Assembly (NCBI GenBank): GCA_023409695.1
Contig: JAEYQZ010000157.1
Coordinates: 1 to 6,632, forward strand
Direction: 5' to 3'
Length of the DNA: 6,632 nucleotides
Source of the DNA: Methanobacteriota archaeon
Lineage (GTDB): Archaea > Methanobacteriota > Methanobacteria > Methanobacteriales > Methanobacteriaceae
The notes beneath the pieces are model-generated. The model was not told the DNA's origin and ran no database searches. It worked only from the letters and a program-made list of their open reading frames with translations. The position numbers were made by a program, and so were the translations under genes. Below, piece by piece: positions 3,959 to 6,632 of the stretch (position 1 is its first letter; the number at the start of each line of letters is the position of its first letter).

Positions 3959-6632
3959 AATTCAAATTTTTTGATGTAAGTGGCAATGTGAAGTAAAAAG
4001 TCGAACCCTCACCCAACTTAGATTCAAGCCAAATTCTGCCATCATACTGTTCTATTATCCTTTTAACAACAGATAAACCAATTCCAGTCCCTTCATATTT
4101 GCCCATTGCATGTAACCGCTTAAAAACTTCAAAAATTTTATCTTTATATTCTTTTTCTATTCCTATCCCATTGTCTGCAACAGAAAAAATATATTCATTA
4201 TTTTCTTTATCTATCTGGCATGAAACATGGATTTTTGGAGGTTCATCAGGCTTTCTAAATTTAATGGCATTACTAATTAAATTCTGGAAAACCCTGACCA
4301 TCTGATCTGGATCAGCCATAACCTTTGGAAGCGGATCATAAGTAATTTCAGCATTGTTTTTATTGATTAAGGCATGTAAATTAGACAATACCTGTTCAAG
4401 CTCCACATCCATATCTACTTCTTTAAATTCAACTTTTTGAGTTCCAACGCGGGAATATTCAAGCAATCCCTGAATCATTTCTTTCATACGAACAGCAGCA
4501 TCTACTATAAATTCAATAAACTCATCAGCATCAGAATCTAGTTTACCCCTGTATCTTCTCTCAAGAAGCTGTGTAAAACTTGCAATTGTTCTAAGAGGCT
4601 CCTGGAGATCATGGGAAGTAATATAAGCGAACTGCTGAAGTTCATAATTAGAACGTTCTAATTCATTTATTATCTCTTTTAATTTCTCTTCGGCTTTTTT
4701 ACGTTCTGTAATATCATGAGCAATTACATTAAAAGCAAATATTTCATCATCCTTTTTTAATGCTTTTAAATAGGTTTCAGCATATCGGATTTTACCATTT
4801 CTGTCAATAAATCTTGATTCATAAGGCTTTGAACTCTTTCCTCTTAAAACTTGGGAAACTTTTTCTATATGCAACGGCATTTCTTCATCAAGCAACAAGT
4901 TCAGTTCTGTAAAATTTTTACCAATTAAATCTTCTTTAGATAATCCCGTAACTTCCTGTGCTGCATGGTTTACATCCATTAAATTGCCATCTATTCCTAT
5001 AAGGATTGTGGAATCAGGTGAAGAATTGAAAAGAGTCCTGTACTTTAGTTCACTCTCCCTCAGCTCTTTTTCTGCCATTTTGAGTTCTGTAATATCCTGA
5101 TTTGCACCATAAGTTTTGATAGTTCTGCCTTCAGCATTCTTTATAATTCCATAGCGAACTATAATAAAACGTTTTTCACCATCCACCCGCATAATTGTAT
5201 GTTCAACCTGTCCAAAAAAGTCAGGATCATCTGTTTCTAAAGCTTTAGCTATTTCTTTCATTACCATGTTTGACTCTTCAGGAGGAATGAATTTTTGAGC
5301 ATATTCTTCGGAGGACATTTTTAATCCGCCTTCCAGGTCAGCAGTGGTACCATACAACTTATAAAAGCTATCATCAAAAGTAAATAAGTCTGAACTGACA
5401 TCATATTCCCAGTGCGCCAATTTAGCCATATCCATAGCTAACTTTAATTTCCTTTCATTCTGGCGTAATTCATTTTCAGCCTGTTTACGCTCAGTTATAT
5501 CCTTAATACTTGCCACTATATATTTTTTTCCAGAAATATCTAAGTATAATGTCTTTTTAGTTACTAAAATATGTATATTACCCTCAGAATCCGTGAATTC
5601 TTCTTCATTAACGTTTTCCACTCCAGTTTTTAATACTTCTTCATCTTTCTCCCAGAAAACATCAGCTTCATGAGAAGGAAAAAAATCATAATCTGATTTC
5701 CCAAGAAGTTCTTCTCGTGAATAGCCCATGAGTTTGCAGTAAGCATCGTTTAAAAGAATCCAGCGATGCTGGTTATCCTTCACAAAAACTGGATCGGCAA
5801 TAGAATTTATAATCTTATCAAGATAATTCGTAGATTTAATAAGAGCTTCTTCAATATGTTTGCGTTCTTGAATTTCTTTTCGCAGCGCATCATTAGACTC
5901 ATTAAGCTCTCTAGTTCGCTTTTGTACTTCTAATTCCAAATTATTATGGGCTTCCTGCAGTTCTTTTAAAATCAAATTCTTTGATTTTGATGCTTCAAAC
6001 ATTAAATGTTTAAATGCATTTTCAGCGTCCTTGCGTTTAGTAATATCTGTTCCTATACTTAAAACACCTATAACTTCATCTTTGTCGTTGTAAAAGCCTT
6101 TATTTGTCCATGATACCCATACCCTTCTCCCATCACGAGTTATATTTTCATTTTCGCTATTGATATGGGACTCCGGATCCTTAACGACCATATTGATGAA
6201 TTCCTGAAGATTTCTTCCAGAAGATTCTGTTTCTGGAACTATTGTACCAATAACATTTTTTCCCATAATTTCTTCTTTATTAAAACCAAAGAATTTCTCA
6301 GCAAATTCGTTGAAAAATGTAATACGCCCTTTTTTATCCATTTTAAGGATAATACTATTGGCATTTTCAACCAGTTCACGATAGCGCTTCTCACTCCTGC
6401 GAAGATCCTCTTCAATCTGCTTACGCCTTGCAATATCTCTTACATTCATTACAGCCCTTTCATTCCCATATATGTCCTCAAATATTCCAATTGATATTTC
6501 AGCAGCAAATTTAGATCCATTACTTCTTATAAATATTAATTCACCTTGAAATTTACCTGTTGATTCTATTTCTATTAATGCGTTTCTTAATCTAGGATCA
6601 GTAGTGTCTACAATGTCTGATCTGGTTAATTT
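3957..6632 (-). CDS. Multi-PAS sensor histidine kinase, N-terminus beyond the window
   Basis: Signal-transducing histidine kinase; 891 codons are visible. The frame is open to the right edge, and the 61 codons before the Met at 6449 encode the end of another PAS domain (GELIFIRSNGSKFAAEISIGIFED), so that Met is internal. Numbering from the codon at 6632, the PAS domains lie at about 1-71 (partial), 79-201, 267-383, 394-518 and 527-644. Each ends in a linker of the form DITERKxAExxL. A predicted coiled coil (about 203-266, rich in E, K, L and R) separates the second and third. The HisKA domain has ITSHDLQEPLR with phosphoacceptor H674. The HATPase_c domain has N-box NLISNAIKF (784-792), G1 DNGIGIE (820-826), F-box FEVFKRLH and G2 GTGIGLSVV (848-856). 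No transmembrane segment or receiver domain is visible, so it is probably cytoplasmic in the part seen. Its ligand and its partner regulator are unknown and no response regulator is adjacent. It converges on birA. Confidence 0.93.
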   Translation of the reverse strand, partial: KLTRSDIVDTTDPRLRNALIEIESTGKFQGELIFIRSNGSKFAAEISIGIFEDIYGNERAVMNVRDIARRKQIEEDLRRSEKRYRELVENANSIILKMDKKGRITFFNEFAEKFFGFNKEEIMGKNVIGTIVPETESSGRNLQEFINMVVKDPESHINSENENITRDGRRVWVSWTNKGFYNDKDEVIGVLSIGTDITKRKDAENAFKHLMFEASKSKNLILKELQEAHNNLELEVQKRTRELNESNDALRKEIQERKHIEEALIKSTNYLDKIINSIADPVFVKDNQHRWILLNDAYCKLMGYSREELLGKSDYDFFPSHEADVFWEKDEEVLKTGVENVNEEEFTDSEGNIHILVTKKTLYLDISGKKYIVASIKDITERKQAENELRQNERKLKLAMDMAKLAHWEYDVSSDLFTFDDSFYKLYGTTADLEGGLKMSSEEYAQKFIPPEESNMVMKEIAKALETDDPDFFGQVEHTIMRVDGEKRFIIVRYGIIKNAEGRTIKTYGANQDITELKMAEKELRESELKYRTLFNSSPDSTILIGIDGNLMDVNHAAQEVTGLSKEDLIGKNFTELNLLLDEEMPLHIEKVSQVLRGKSSKPYESRFIDRNGKIRYAETYLKALKKDDEIFAFNVIAHDITERKKAEEKLKEIINELERSNYELQQFAYITSHDLQEPLRTIASFTQLLERRYRGKLDSDADEFIEFIVDAAVRMKEMIQGLLEYSRVGTQKVEFKEVDMDVELEQVLSNLHALINKNNAEITYDPLPKVMADPDQMVRVFQNLISNAIKFRKPDEPPKIHVSCQIDKENNEYIFSVADNGIGIEKEYKDKIFEVFKRLHAMGKYEGTGIGLSVVKRIIEQYDGRIWLESKLGEGSTFYFTLPLTSKNLN

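Noticed and set aside
6447..6449. ATG at 6449 as the start of the histidine kinase
   Set aside because: The same frame continues upstream for 61 codons to the window edge and encodes a recognisable PAS domain end leading without a break into the linker motif, so the Met is internal.
1..6632. CRISPR array, tRNA or rRNA gene, insertion sequence or attachment site
   Set aside because: No regularly spaced repeats, no cloverleaf-like or rRNA-like segment, no transposase motifs and no terminal inverted repeats were seen on either strand.

Overview
The window looks like chromosomal DNA of a methanogenic archaeon, most likely of the order Methanobacteriales (Methanobacterium-like). The reasons are: strong AT bias; archaeal ribosome-binding sites of the GGTG / AGGTGAT type before pycA and birA; TATA-like boxes (TTTATATA) in the spacers; a stand-alone pyruvate carboxylase subunit A next to a biotin-protein ligase; archaeal forms of a SPOUT RNA methyltransferase and a METTL5-like methylase; and a long multi-PAS histidine kinase of the kind common in methanogens. 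The assignment rests on gene content and recalled family sequences, not on a database search.

Layout from left to right. 1-295 (minus): N-terminal third of a SPOUT-fold RNA methyltransferase, cut by the window edge. 296-517: AT-rich spacer with promoter-like TATA elements. 518-1165 (minus): METTL5-like N6-adenine methylase. 1166-1389: divergent spacer holding a 10-bp tandem repeat, candidate TATA boxes, and a decayed partial copy of the start of pycA. 1390-2880 (plus): pycA. 2881-2929: short spacer with a hairpin plus T-run. 2930-3895 (plus): biotin-protein ligase with an N-terminal winged helix. 3896-3956: convergent spacer with a T-rich terminator. 3957-6632 (minus): sensor histidine kinase with at least five PAS domains, whose N-terminus lies beyond the right edge.

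How the genes fit together. PycA carboxylates biotin carried on a partner subunit (PycB, not in this window), and the ligase attaches that biotin, so pycA-birA is a functional pair that supplies oxaloacetate for biosynthesis. The two minus-strand genes on the left are both predicted RNA methyltransferases of the translation apparatus. From memory, the order birA-pycA-methylase-SPOUT matches Methanothermobacter, where the SPOUT gene leads into the ribosomal protein operon starting with L3, so the left flank is probably conserved housekeeping DNA. The histidine kinase is the accessory element.

The most unusual observation is directly upstream of pycA. Positions 1305-1379 align with the first 30 codons of pycA (15 of 25 aligned residues identical, one 16-base block with a single mismatch) and include a copy of its ribosome-binding region, but carry in-frame stops and small in-frame deletions. 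It is a relic tandem duplication that could also act as a translated leader. No previously undescribed multi-gene system is evident.
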